In this document: piece by piece, positions 1 through 11,295 of the stretch
Numbering within the stretch: the first letter of the stretch is position 1
Layout of the letters: each line of letters begins with the position of its first letter
Source: Morella rubra
Lineage: Eukaryota; Streptophyta; Magnoliopsida; Fagales; Myricaceae
NCBI GenBank assembly: GCA_003952965.2
Contig: CM025855.1
Span: forward strand, 26,951,613 to 27,015,612
Direction of reading: 5' to 3'
Length of the DNA: 64,000 nucleotides
The notes under the pieces: generated by a model
Told to the model about the DNA's origin: nothing
Database searches by the model: none
The model's input: only the letters and a program-made list of their open reading frames with translations
Program-made: the position numbers and the translations under genes

Positions 1-1080
1 ATAAGTGAATGTACAATCTGACCCTCTAAAACACAGGGGCAAAAACTAACTTATAGGGACTAAGTCAACAACTTCATATGGAAATGAATAGAATACTCTA
101 CGTTTAAGTTCTAACTGAAACGAGTACATGTCTTAGTTAGTTGGAATCTGAGCTGGATTTGGGACCACTATCAGACAGCCTTTAATAGTTAATAAAGTAT
201 GTATTTTTCAGGGACCACTTCGATAACACACTGACTTTAAAGGCATTTTCCAGAGCAGATTTTGGGACCACTTCAATAACAACGCAATATGTATAAAAAC
301 CACAACCAAATCAGATAAAAAAAACCAGCTGGCACTACAAAACAAAATCCATGTGAATACTTTCTCCTAGTACTAAAAGAATGTCAGCAAAATCAATAAC
401 AAATCCAAAAATACTCCTATTTTCGTGTAGAAAGCAACTGCCAGCAACTATACTCCTATTTTTGTGAACAAAGCAACTGCTAGCAACTATAACACATACC
501 TCAACTGTTTCGGCAGCTGCTACCCACTTGCAGAAAACGTTTCAAGTTGTAGAAAACACCACCACGAGTCACGCGAGGTGCAGAAAATGTGAATAGACGC
601 TTCCAAAAATCTGGCTTCCTTTGATTTGAGAAATAGAGTTAATCTTCAGTAGAAATTTAGGGCTAGGGCTAGGGATGCTTGCAGAAGGAGATATGTTGTT
701 CAATGAGAGGATTTGGGGATTTTCTTCAAGGGAAAATAAGTTAGGGTTCGAATGAATGAGGTCCCACTAGTGGGATAAGGGTAAGTGGGTCACGCACGAG
801 GGGTCAGTGGGTCATGCGGGTTACAAAGGATTTCGTGAGCTCGATTTTTTTTTTTTTTCATGACTAGTCAATGGCTTACGTGGCAGAGGTGGCACATGTG
901 GCATTTAGGGCTTACGTGGTTTTTGTTCCGGCGATATAGTGAACGGAATGGGGAGGGAGGACCATCGGCAAACGAGTGAGTGAATAAGGGGACTAATTTT
1001 ATCATTTTGGTAACACAGGGACTAAATCGATTTTTGCGTATACCACAGGGACCAATTTAACATTTATCCCTAAAAATAAA
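1..1080. other. AT-rich intergenic DNA, no gene seen
   Basis: I see no coding region or RNA gene. The right part (about 990-1070) has phrases such as 'aacacagggactaaatcga', the kind of wording often found at the ends of plant DNA transposons, and the left edge has a looser version ('cacaggggcaaaaactaac', near 33). A decayed element may therefore fill this stretch, but I could not define terminal repeats or a target-site duplication. A short T-run lies near 846-858. Confidence 0.3.
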
Positions 1081-1089
1081 TAAACATCA

Positions 1090-1884
1090 TAATAAAACTA
1101 CAAGTCATCATTGTCATCATTCATGATTTTTAGAACGTCAAGGATTTGACTAAGGTGCTCCTCTATATGCACGACCCGCTGAGTCAATGCAAATAACTCA
1201 GCACTGGTTGCTACTTTCCTCATGGCCTCTTGAACCGCAACGATCTCCTTCTTCTACCCAGAGTCCATGTCCATGATCTTTTGCTCCAAAGTTGTCAGCC
1301 GACAACTGATATCATTGACCATCTCATAGATGGGCCGCAAGACCAATTGCATCTACTCAGTTAGCTGTGTCATCATGTCATCCATCTAACCAGGTTGCTG
1401 TGCCCCAAATCCCTGGGTCGAGCTCTGCCCAGGATCCTGCTGCTCCCCAGCCTCCTCAGGCTGCTCCTGTCATCTAACTCTAGCAGCCAGAGCGGCATTC
1501 AATGCTCCCCGTGTTCCGGCAATCGATTTAGAGAGCATTGTCTTGTTGATAGACCCAACTGGAATGGCCCTCGGCTCGTCAGCACCTTCGGGTACCAGCA
1601 GGGAGTGCAGGAACTGGGTCAGTAGAATCCTGTGCGACAATGAAGTTATAGCATTCGTCTTCATGGCCTCCACACGAACGGACTGATAGATGTAGGACGC
1701 CATATCAACAGGTAGCCCCCGAACAACTACCAGGTACAAGAACTCCGCTTGGCAATAAGACATCTTCGTAGTGTGCTTCCTCGGGTTGATGTTGGAGCAT
1801 AGGATCATGTGCAAGATCATCCAGAAAGGACACAACTGCCCATGTACCATATAGGCTCCGTCCAAAATCGCTGTATCATCGTCT
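1090..1884 (-). pseudogene. Broken 'putative plant transposon protein' gene
   Basis: The minus strand reads as a protein of the type annotated in many plant genomes as 'putative plant transposon protein' (I think Pfam PF20167). Recognisable phrases are 'GAYMVHGQLCPFWMILHMIL' and, further on, 'LTQFLHSLLVPEGADEP'. After an in-frame stop near 1470 a coiled-coil-like tail follows (about 1400 down to 1090), rich in E, Q, L and I. The 5' end is cut at 1884 by the LTR fragment that follows, so the N-terminal half is missing. A second, longer relative lies at 29530-30615. The molecular function of this family is not known to me. Family assignment is from motif recall and needs a profile search. Confidence 0.5.
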
Positions 1885-2088
1885 TGTTGGCTTTTATCAC
1901 AATCAAGTTTTGATGATAACAATAGAAGTAATTGAGATGTGAAGCAAAGAGGATCCAAAATGAGCATGAAGCGATCAAGTAACATCCCCTTCAATGGAAG
2001 TGCTCTTAAAGTGAAGACTCAAGATGTTAGGGTAATCTTTGTAACTCCAATCTTCATCTTTAACAAGGATTTGAACCACACATTTGCA
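1885..2088 (+). mobile_element. Truncated copia-type LTR (same family as 6163-7478)
   Basis: Starts with TGTTGGCTTTTATCACAATC and matches, in inverse orientation, the last ~215 bases of the solo LTR at 6163-7478. Homology stops near 2088, where the CACTA-like element seems to begin. Its left end cuts straight into the plant-transposon-protein pseudogene. A peptide starting at 1994 on the minus strand begins inside this LTR and is not a real N-terminus. Confidence 0.7.
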
Positions 2089-5000
2089 CGATTAGAAAAT
2101 AAATCCGAACATGAAAATAACGTCCAAACGCTAAGTTGAAGACATCTAGATCTAAAAATAATATCCGTTCGAGCGTTAAATAAATAAAAAACTATTTACT
2201 TTCAACATTAAAATGTCAATACTAAATTAAAAAGCGTCCGGAAAAAATCAAAATGACAACGTATCCTCGTAGGGATGCTACATATGTCTGAACATGAATT
2301 AAAATTTGTCCGAACGCACAAAAGATAATCAAACTTTTTAAATTTAATGAAAACACGTCGGACGACTATCACATAGCGTCCGGACAAATCCAAAACGACA
2401 AAATATGCCTCTGAACGACAATGACAAGTGTTCAGATGTTTAATTTATTCGTCTGGACATCAAAAAAAGTGTCCGGACACTGAGGGAGGACCGCCGAGTT
2501 AACTCAACTATGACAACGTCCTTCCACCTCCACACTCGCCCAAAAACACAACCAAAACACAAAGTAAACATACTTTAAACAATGCTAACACTTAACATAA
2601 TCAATTTCAACATAAAAATCAATCAAAAAACACAAAGTACTATGCAAAAAATGGAATTAAAATTCTATAACGTAAAACTAAAAAAAAAATCATATTTTAT
2701 TGTTAAAATCATGTTAAAAGTAAGCGAAACATACCTAAATGTGATTAGATCCTCGAAAGAATGATATTACACCAAGATTTTAGAAGAAAAGAACTGAGAT
2801 TTCAGAGAGTTTTGATGAGAAATGACGTGGTAGTTTTGAAAATGTTGATAGTGTCCAAACTTATAGCAAAGCGTCCGGCCGGAATTTTGCACATATGGCC
2901 CAATCAACGCAGTTAGTATTAAATGTCAAAATTTAAACCGTTCAAAACGGTTCGATGCAATAAAGCCGTCCAGACTTATTTTTAGACATGCGAATGACTT
3001 GCCACCAATATCGTGCGACGTGGCAGCGTGCGATTGGTTGAGCTGATGTTTGAACAGTATGATATCGTTCAAAATGAAACAACTATTTTCAACTGGCAGG
3101 TAACGTAGACACGTGTAAACCATGCATTGGTTACAATAGCGTTCAACTGTGTATTACATTTTGGACGGTACAACTATTTTTTATATCATATAACATAAAC
3201 ACGTGTAAGCCATATGACTGATTACAATAGTGTTCGGATGTATTACTCAACCATTCCAACCGCTCATTTCATCATTCGAGTCTGGACTCTACCCCTCTAT
3301 GTTCGAACGCCTACCTCTGTAATGGAGTCGGATGTTATGTTTGTCCGAACCCCTAGCAGATTTATTTAAAATTTCTTTTGTTTTGTTGTTAAATTCACTA
3401 AATTTAACTTCCTTCACTTAAATTAATTTACTAATCACCTATTTAATTGTAATTACAAGCTAATTACACTAATCATTCCGTTATCATAGCACCCTTACAA
3501 ATCACCCGTTTGATTCTACTAATTATCCGTTTAAAGTATAATAAATTTAATTAGGTGAAAGAACATAAACTAATATAAAATATCAAAAATAATCCTAAAC
3601 AAAACGAAAAACATGATCATAATGGCTAGTACAAGCCGGAGATGGTCTTTCAAACGGTAAATAAATAATAGTGATAGAGCATAAACACGAAACAAGTCCA
3701 AATCATGAGCTGGCTCATCCAGATCTTGACCGAGGGCGACACGAACATGCACCAAATGCTCCTCCATATTATCCACACTCCTGACGAGTGTCTTGCAGCT
3801 GTACGGAATAGTATGGACAGAACTAGAACAACTCAGACAATTGTTGTCTCACAAGAACAGTCCATCCGTATAATATTCAACTCTTCCGTCAGAGCCCTAT
3901 CCGTTGAGCAAGTTTGGTCCTAGACCGTCAAGCGGCATTGGAGCTCCATGCACAACGAATGTGTCAACCTCACTATTGCTCGAATACTCTCTTTCAACTC
4001 CACTAAAAAGGCGTCTGCCTAAGCTGGTCGCGCTGTCTGTCCCACGACATTGGTGATACTTCTCCTGAGTGTTCCATGGTCAACCTAGCAAAAACTATCC
4101 GAACATTAGGAAAAACCGTTATAAGAAAATCTACTGCTATCGTTTAAATTGTATGCCGTTCGCAAGTAATAACCTTTCGGACGTTAGATATTGAGTCCCG
4201 ACGTTGTAAAATACTGTTTAAACAATGTTTCGATGAACCAAATCAAAGCAACATAATTTGATCAACCAAAACAACCCATCAAACTAAATAACAGATGGAA
4301 TTGAATTGAAATGCATGAAATTAAGAAGCAAAACTCATGAAAATAGTTTTACTTGAAGTTATTGAGAGATCTTGAATGGGAGTGAAACCGTTTAGCAGAA
4401 AAGTTTGAGAGAGGAGAGGGATTTTTTGATTTTCTCAAAGTCTGGCAGGTTTAACGTCTCCTAAAATCGTCTGAACATATTTCATATGAGTTCGGACGGT
4501 TCTCTGCATCATTTTCACGTGGCCCAATCAAATTTATCGTCATTAAATCTGCTGATTGATTGGAAATGGATCTAGAACTTTAACCGTCTAGACTGTATTT
4601 ATTGGTCTGGACAGTTTCGATTCTCAACGTGTCTAAAGTTATGCAACGTGGAACCACACGATTCGCGGAATAAGCATCATACCTATGTAGACTTTTTTTA
4701 ATAGTCCGGACGAAGTTTTTCCTTGTTGGAAGCATTTTGTGTAGTCCGGAATGGTATTGAGTGTTCATGAAGATTTTAAATTTGTCACTATATATGCTGA
4801 CGATTATTATTTATTATGTAATTTCATTACGAACGGTTTTATAAAAATTGTCCGGACGGGTTTGAAAAAATTGTGACAATTCTAATAATCACTCAGTTAC
4901 GATGATTTACAATTTTTCACCCAGCTTAGAGTCCGAACGGTTTTGTTGAGAGTCCGGATGGTTTTTATATTTTGTGACTATTGTTACAGTCACTCATTGG

Positions 5001-5135
5001 CATCGCATGTATGTCATCACTCCAGAAATACATCCGAACGTGTTTTTGATCGGTCTGAATGGTTTTTTCGTTCCTGGATGATTTTGGGTGACGATATTAA
5101 TATTTTTGTCACATAAAGCTATATTTCTTATAGTG
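2087..5135. mobile_element. CACTA-like DNA transposon, degenerate (~3 kb)
   Basis: The right end reads ...TTTCTTATAGTG, whose reverse complement CACTATAAGAAA is a good CACTA terminus. It cuts a copia reverse-transcriptase fragment in mid-codon run. The proposed left end, CACGATTAGAAAAT at 2087, is a weaker match. Between them the DNA is full of short scattered repeats in both orientations (gtccggacg, gttcgaacg and variants), as expected of CACTA subterminal repeats. The flanking trinucleotides do not match (ttg on the left, ctt on the right), so the left boundary or the element's integrity is uncertain. No transposase is readable. A minus-strand open stretch near 3570-3776 could be a remnant exon, but I do not recognise it. 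Confidence 0.5.
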
Positions 5136-5256
5136 CTTATAATTGTGTTGACAGCATTTAAATGTGATTCCTTTGGATTGACTTGATATCTAATACATAT
5201 ACCAACACTAAAAGACAGGTCAAGTTGGCTGGCAGTTAGATATAACAAACTTCCAT
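5136..5256 (-). pseudogene. Ty1/copia reverse transcriptase fragment
   Basis: On the minus strand this reads 'GSLLYLTASQLDLSFSVG' followed by 'RYQVNPKESHLNAVNTII', the well-known stretch at the end of copia reverse transcriptase just before RNase H. It is an isolated scrap bounded by the CACTA terminus at 5135 and the truncated LTR of copia element A at 5257. It belongs to a different and older copia copy, since it is antiparallel to element A. Confidence 0.8.
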
Positions 5257-5639
5257 TATAGTAAGTTAAGGCACGTTCACTTAGTGAGATTTTATAAGAT
5301 AAGTTGTTTTCCATTTGCCCACTTTGATGGGAGTGGTGCGCTATGTTTCACATGTAAAAACTGTCCTCTCTCTACTCTATTTAACTGTCAAGATTCCCAT
5401 TAATTTCTGTCGATGAAATTTCAAAGGGTGAAGTGAGAGAAACAGTTTCTATGCTATTATTTTACAGGTTGAAACATCAGAGATAGAGAGAAGGAGAAAG
5501 GAAAGCAAAAGAGGTCTTATTACATGGATTCTTGTGTGTCTTATTATTGATGATTAATTCCGCATTATGATTATTGATATATGTGAAAGTCATGATAGTT
5601 AAAAATCTTGTTTGGCTTATAGATCAATAGTAATTTACA
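5257..5639 (+). repeat. 5' LTR of copia A, lacking its first ~95 bases
   Basis: Nearly the same as the 3' LTR from 'taagttaa.gcacg' onward, through 'cttagtgagattttata' to the end 'gatcaatagtaatttaca'. The first part, present at 11296-11390 and at 63878-63975, is missing. The LTR joins a copia scrap at about 5257 with the short shared string 'tatag', which suggests microhomology at the break. Confidence 0.85.
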
Positions 5640-5641
5640 TG

Positions 5642-5653
5642 TGGTATTGGAGC
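5642..5653 (+). other. Primer binding site of copia A (tRNA-iMet type)
   Basis: TGGTATTGGAGC lies just after the 5' LTR. The usual plant copia primer site, complementary to the 3' end of initiator tRNA-Met, is TGGTATCAGAGC, so this copy has two changes. Confidence 0.7.
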
Positions 5654-5989
5654 TATGTTGAAACTCATGATTTTTCGATTAATATAGAGATTTTGGTTGA
5701 TATTTTATAGTCAATTTTATTTTATCATCTTTGTTATTATTATCGATAATCCATGTTGACTGTAATATGAATTTCTGTTTAAGACTTTATTAGGATATTT
5801 TGTTTCAATTGAAATTCTACTTAATGTTGAATATATTCTATAGTCATGAGTTTGTAATACATGGCTTATTCGGTTTAAAATTTCTTAAATTTCCGTAACA
5901 GATATATGTCATTTGAAATGGGTTGTTGTTTGTTGACTTTGGAAAAGAATGATGTTGGTTTGTTAAAAGGTGTAACAAACCTTTAATGG

Positions 5990-7776
5990 GAATCGATTTG
6001 GAGAGGCAACAATTAGATAGAAAGTTGAGAATCATTCGATCAGATTGAGGTGGTGAGTATTGTGGAAGGTATGATGGAATAAGACAATGTCCAGGATCGT
6101 TTGCTGAATTCCTAAAATAGCATGGTATTTGTGCACAATACACAATGCCTAGCACGCCTTAGTGTAATTCCTAGATTAAGGCAACCTAAGAGGGGGGTGA
6201 ATTGGTTTCAAAACTTTTTCGAAACTCACCTTTAGAAAGTGTTTGCTAGCTATAAGTCTCACAAAGAGAAGTGATTGCAATAAAAGATTGAACACAAGAA
6301 TATATATTGCAACTTAAATAGAGAAATAAAACTTAGAATAGGAAACTAACAGTACAATGTAATGAGATAAGGAAGAGAAGCAAACACAAGATTTTTAGGT
6401 GGTTCGGGCAACACCCATCCTACTCCACCCCTCAAGCTCCTTTACCGAGCCTTGAGGTTTTTCCACTATGCTCCCTTTAACCAAGGGAGAGCCTTCCTTA
6501 CACTTGAGCTTGAGAAACACCTCTTCAAGCCTCAAGAACGAGTTTGAGAACAAACCTCTCTAAACTCCTTCTTTGGATGAACAAATCTCACCAAAAGGAA
6601 ATAAGAGAATCACTCTCTTAATAGTGTATGGGGATGAACAAAAATGCTAACTAAAACTTCCTTGATGGAGTAGATATTACAATGAGAAATTTCTATCTTT
6701 AAGCTTCACACATCAACAAGGATGTGAAAGTGTTGATTATGTGTGAATGATGTTTGAACAAGGATTGAAAGGTTTTAGATCACTCTTAGCTTTGGCAAAA
6801 TGATTTAAGTTGTTCAGCAACTTTTAAAAGGCATAGGAATGACTTTATATAGGCCTCATAAGCAAAATAGCCGTTAGGAAGTCAAGCTGTTAAAAACTCT
6901 CGATGAACCGGTCGACCGCTACATGAACCGTCGACCGCTGCAGGTTAACGTTACACAATGGTCATAATGTCAGAAGTCAGAACGGCTCTTTTTTAAACTT
7001 TTTCAAACCAGCTGGTCGACCGCTATACTAAGCGGTTGAAGACCGGTAGACCACTACATGAGCCGGTCGACCTCCTCAACTTAAGCACATGATCCGGTTG
7101 TTTTAAAAACACGATTTTGACCAACTTAAAATACCCAATTTTAAAGACTAACTTTTCATAAGTATATAAAAGGTTTGACAGTTTGATTGGGATATTTTAA
7201 AGCCATTTAAAAACATTTTTAAATCTTCAAAACAAGAGGTAAAACATTTCATGCAAGTTTTGAAGAAATATGCAAGTGTGTGGTTCAAATCCTTGTTAAA
7301 GATGAAGACTTAAGAGTTACAAAGATTACCCTAGCATCTTGAGTCTTCACTTTAAGAGCACTTCCATTGAAGGAGATGTTACTTGATCGCTTCGTGCTCA
7401 TTTTGGATCCGCTTTACTTCACATCTCAATTACTTCTATTGTTATCATCAAAACATTGATTGTGACTAAAAGCCAACACTTAGTAGAATGGTGTAGCTGA
7501 AAGACGTAATCGTACTCTTATGAAAATGGTTAGTGGTTAGGAGTATGTTAAGTAACTCCTCAGTACCCATTTCATTGTGGATGGAGGCTCTTAAGACCAC
7601 TGTTTATTTACTTAATTGGGTTCCTAGTAAAGCAGTTCAAAGGACTCCTTCACATTTGGGGTCGTCCATCGGAGGCTAGGATCTACAATCCACATGAAAA
7701 GAAATTGGATTCTAGAACTGTGAGCGAGTATTTTATTGGATACCCAGAGAAGTCTAAAGGGTATAGGTTTTATTGT
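5990..7776 (+). pseudogene. Copia A integrase remnant, split by a solo LTR
   Basis: The reading before the first insertion includes 'KLRIIRSD' and 'HGICAQYTMPSTP', the second catalytic Asp region and the segment leading to the catalytic Glu of copia integrase. After the insertion it resumes with the motif around 'GVAERRNRTL' in damaged form, then 'SLWMEALKTTVYLLNWVPS' and 'YFIGYPEKSKGYRFYC'. Several in-frame stops are present (for example after 'RSD' and before 'HGIC'). The amino-terminal zinc-binding part and the first catalytic Asp are gone. The tail continues beyond the second insertion at 9053. Confidence 0.85.
6163..7478 (-). mobile_element. Solo LTR, 1316 bp, copia family (SIRE/Maximus-like?), TSD cttag
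   Basis: On the minus strand it begins TGTTGGCTTTTAGTCAC and ends ...CCTAGGAATTACA-like, so it has TG...CA ends. It is flanked by perfect 5-bp duplications, cttag at 6158-6162 and 7479-7483. It interrupts the integrase reading of copia A, which resumes after one copy of the duplication. There is no internal region, so it is a solo LTR left by LTR-LTR recombination. The 'caccccc' block near the LTR end is common in long copia LTRs of the SIRE/Maximus type; that lineage is a guess. The LTR contains several copies of a GGTCGACC palindrome near 6905-7080. Confidence 0.9.
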
Positions 7777-9052
7777 TGTAAGTCCTAGATTAAGGCAACC
7801 CAAGAGGGGGGTGAATTGGGTTTCCAAACTTTTTCCTTTTAACCCCAAAATCGTGTTTGCAAAGTAAAGTCTAATTTAGCACAAGTATATTAAAACAACA
7901 AGTAAATAAGTGCTAAATGTAAGGAGTAGGGATAGAGAAGCAAACACGTGATTTTTAGGTGGTTCGGCAAACCCGCCTACATCCACCCCTCAAGCTCCTT
8001 CACCGAGCCTTGAGGTTTTCCCACTATCTTCAAATAGCATACACTCTAGCTTCCGGGTGCTAGAGAACCGTACAAGTGTTTTCCCGGGCTTAACACTCAA
8101 ACCCACCCAAGTGGTTTTTCGGGCTCACCACTCACAACCTAACCAAGCTTGAGATATACCCTCTCTAAGCTTCTTCTTTAGTGAACAACCTCACTAAAGG
8201 AATCACCTCTTTTGGATATGAAGATTGAAGAATAAACTCTCTCAAAGAGTGGATATGAAATTGGAAATCTCTATCTCTTGATTCACACAAAGACAAGGAT
8301 ATGAAAGTGTGTTTTGTGTGAATGATATGAGAAATATAGAATATGAAGGTTTGGAATATTTCTCAAGTGATCTAAATGATATGTGGTCGTTGTGTATTTA
8401 TTTTGGACGTTATGAAGGTGTATTTATAGGCCACATATGAAAACTAGCCGTTTATAGCAGTTGGAGTCGTCTATTAAAACGAGTCGGTCAACCGGAACCG
8501 GTCGACCGCTTCAAGTTACCGTTACTCAACGGTCATATTGTCAGAAGCTCAACGGATCTATTTCAAATCAACCGGTCGACCGCTATACCAAGCGGTCGAA
8601 GACCGGTCGACCGCTTCACCAGCCTGGTCGACCTCCTCAACTTAAGCACATGATCCGTTCAATTAAAACCACGTTTTTTGACCTCTTTGAAACACCCAAT
8701 TTTAAAGACTTACTTCCCATAAGTATAAGAAAGGTTTGGGAGTTTGATTGGGGTGTTTTAAAACCTTTAAAAACATTTTAATCTTTCAAACAAAGGTAAA
8801 ACGGTTTATGCACGTTTTGAAAGATATGCAAGTGTGATTCATAATCCTTGTCAAAAGTGAAACTAAGAGTTACAAGGTTTATACCCTAAGGTCTTGAAAC
8901 TTCACTTTTGAGCTCCTTGCATGTTCTTGATCTTCTTTCTTCAAGTCTTTGGCTCTTTCATCAAAACGTCTTTGTCTTTGAAGATGTCCGTTTTATAAAC
9001 TTGATCCATTTATTGAAATCATCAAAATCTCGATTGTGCACAAAAGCCAACA
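7777..9052 (-). mobile_element. Second solo LTR, 1276 bp, related family, TSD attgt/attat
   Basis: On the minus strand it starts TGTTGGCTTTTGTGCACAATC and ends in ...CTAGGACTTACA. The 5-bp flanks are attgt (7772-7776) and attat (9053-9057), one transition apart. Removing the LTR and one flank rejoins the copia A reading exactly: 'GYRFYC' on the left and 'PNHSMRIVETGN' on the right, a standard copia integrase-to-RT linker. It is related to the solo LTR at 6163-7478 but clearly a different subfamily. It also carries the GGTCGACC palindromes (about 8490-8640). Confidence 0.9.
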
Positions 9053-10200
9053 ATTATCCCAACCATAGTATGAGAATTGTTGAAACCGGAAATACAAGGT
9101 TTCTTGAAAATGGTGAAATTAGTGAGAGTGATTGACCACCAGTTGTAGAACATCATGACAACATCGAACAACAATCTGGTGGTCAATCACTCTATAATGA
9201 AATCATCACCAATGAACCAATTGAAGAACAATCACACGAAATAGTATTAAGGAGATCTCAAAGAGAAAGGAGATCAGTTATTTCAGATGATTATTTGGTA
9301 TATCTGCAAGAATCTGATTATGATTTAGGGACAAGTAAAGATCCGATTTTGTTTTCACAAGCCATTGAAAGTAGTGATTCTGTAAAATGGATCAATACCA
9401 CAAATGATAAGTTGGAATCAATGGAACGAAATGAAGTTTGGGACGTCGTTGAATTGTCTGAAGGTTTTAAAACAGTCGGGTGTAAATGGGTCTTTAAGAC
9501 CAAACGTGACTCTAATGGCAATATCAAACAACATAAAGCTACACTTGTTGTGAAAGGTTTCACTCAAAAAGGAGGTGTTGATTACATAGAGACGTTCTCT
9601 CCTGTATCAAAAAAGGACTTTCTTAGGATCATAATGGCTCTGGTGGCTCATTTCAATTTAGAATTACATCAGATGAATGTGAAAACTGCTTTTTTGAATG
9701 AGAATTTAGATGAAGAGGTCTATATGAATCAACCTGAAGGTTTCTTGATCAATGAGGAGCACATGATATGCAAATTAAAGAAGTCAATTTATGGACTTAA
9801 ACAAGCTTTTAGACAATGGTATATTAAATTCAATGATATCATCACGTCCTTTGGATTTAAGGAAAACACCGTTGATCGGTGTATATATCTCAAGGTCAGT
9901 GGGAGTAAGTTTATTTTCCTGATTCTGTCTGTTGATGATATATTTCTTGCTTCTAGTTATCTTGGTTTATTGCATGAGACCAAGAAATTTCTTTCAATGA
10001 ACTTTGAAATGAAAGATATGGGTGAGGCATCCTATGTGATAGGAATTGAAATATTTCATGATAGATCATGTAGAATGTTAGGATTGTCTCTGAAAGGATA
10101 TATTGATAAAGTTCTTGAAAGATTTAATATGGTTGATTGTGCAACCACTCCTATTCCTTTCAATAAAGGAGACAAATTAAGTGCAAATGATTATTCATAG
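9053..10200 (+). pseudogene. Copia A reverse transcriptase
   Basis: Long open stretch (9295-10200) with copia RT landmarks: 'CKWVFKTKRDSNGNI', 'YIETFSPVSKKDFLRIIMAL', 'MNVKTAFLNENLDEEVYMNQ', 'SIYGLKQAFRQWYIKF'. The catalytic YVDD box reads SVDD, so the first residue is changed. The leader 9053-9294 carries the linker 'VETGNTRFLENGEIS' and a stop near 9135. A stop after 'SANDYS' (10198-10200) ends the frame, but the downstream region continues in the same sense. RNA-dependent DNA synthesis was the ancestral role; this copy is unlikely to work. Confidence 0.9.
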
Positions 10201-10206
10201 AATGCT

Positions 10207-10907
10207 GTGGAAAAGAGGAAAATGGAAACTATTCCTTATGCATTTGTTGTTGGAAGCTTAATGTATGCACAGACATGTACGAGACCGGACATTAGTTTTG
10301 CAGTTCGTATGCTCGGGAGATACCAAAGTAATCCTGGAATGGAGCATTGGAAAGTTGCAAAGAAAGTGTTAAGGTACTTGAAAGGAACAAGACACTACAT
10401 GTTCACGTATAGAGGTGTGATCAGTTGGAGGTGATTGGCCACTCCAACTCAGATTTCGCCGGTTGTGTTGATAGTCGGAAGTCAACTCTTGGTTATGTGT
10501 TTTATTAGCTGGAGGAGCAATATCATGGAAAAGCGCCAAACAGACTTGTCATCGTAGCATCTACTATGGAATCTGAATTTATGGCATGCTTTGAGGCCAC
10601 AGTTCATGCTTTATGGCTACGAAATTTTATCTTAGGACTTGGAATTTTCGATAGTATTCCTTGGCTGTTGAGGTTGTATTGTGATAATTCCGCTGCAGTC
10701 AGTTTCTGCAAGAACGACAAATATTCTAAAGGCGCTAAGCACATGGAGCTCAAATATTTAGCCGTTAAGGAGGAAGTTCAGAAACAAATAGTGTCAATAG
10801 AGCATATCAAGACTAAGCTCATGATTGCAGATCCTTTAACTAAAGGGTTACAACCGAAGACTTTTAAGGAACACGTTGATTGTATGGGTCTTGGGTACGA
10901 ACCCTAA
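10207..10907 (+). pseudogene. Copia A RNase H and pol C-terminus
   Basis: 'VGSLMYAQTCTRPDISFAV' and 'VLRYLKGTRHYM' mark the RT-RNase H link. A frameshift near 10430 and a stop near 10508 break the middle, where 'SNSDFAGCVDSRKSTLGYVF' is the first RNase H motif. 10566-10907 then reads 'MESEFMACFEATVHALWLRN', 'LYCDNSAAVSFCKND' and 'KHMELKYLAVKEEV', which carry the remaining acidic residues and the end of pol ('IADPLTKGL'). Confidence 0.9.
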
Positions 10908-11295
10908 GGTATGTTTTGGATCTTTGTGTTTTTTTTTATCTAAGACAATTCTAGAGATCTCATTGACTATGTTTTTGTTTCTTGTTTACCATCAATTATG
11001 TAATTATGGAGATGGATTACTGATAACAAGAACCGTCTTTTGACAAAGACATTATAGGGACTTTATTGATACTTCTCATTATGGATCATAATTAAGTGAT
11101 TTACTAATATTGTAGTGTATGGAAGGGAAGATATCACTTTAATGATGTTTACTGCCATGACTCGTGTTAGTGAATTATTTAACTATGATATTAATGTAAT
11201 TACACTAAGGTGCAAATGAGCTGATATTATGCACATATTATGTTTACCTTATAAATTCAAATAATTGTCATTGTCACACTGGCCAAGTGGGAGAA
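10908..11295 (+). other. 3' untranslated region of copia A with polypurine tract
   Basis: No coding potential. The last bases before the LTR, 'gccaagtgggaga' (11283-11294), form the polypurine tract that primes plus-strand synthesis in LTR retrotransposons. Confidence 0.65.

Noticed and set aside
661-680. 'gggctagggctaggg' as a telomere-like repeat
   Set aside because: Only two to three imperfect units, and the plant telomere unit is TTTAGGG; too short to mean anything.
8461-9135. Two plus-strand open stretches of 106 and 75 codons
   Set aside because: The first lies wholly in the solo LTR and its antisense strand. The second begins in the LTR and only its end ('VETGNTRFLENGE') is copia A coding.
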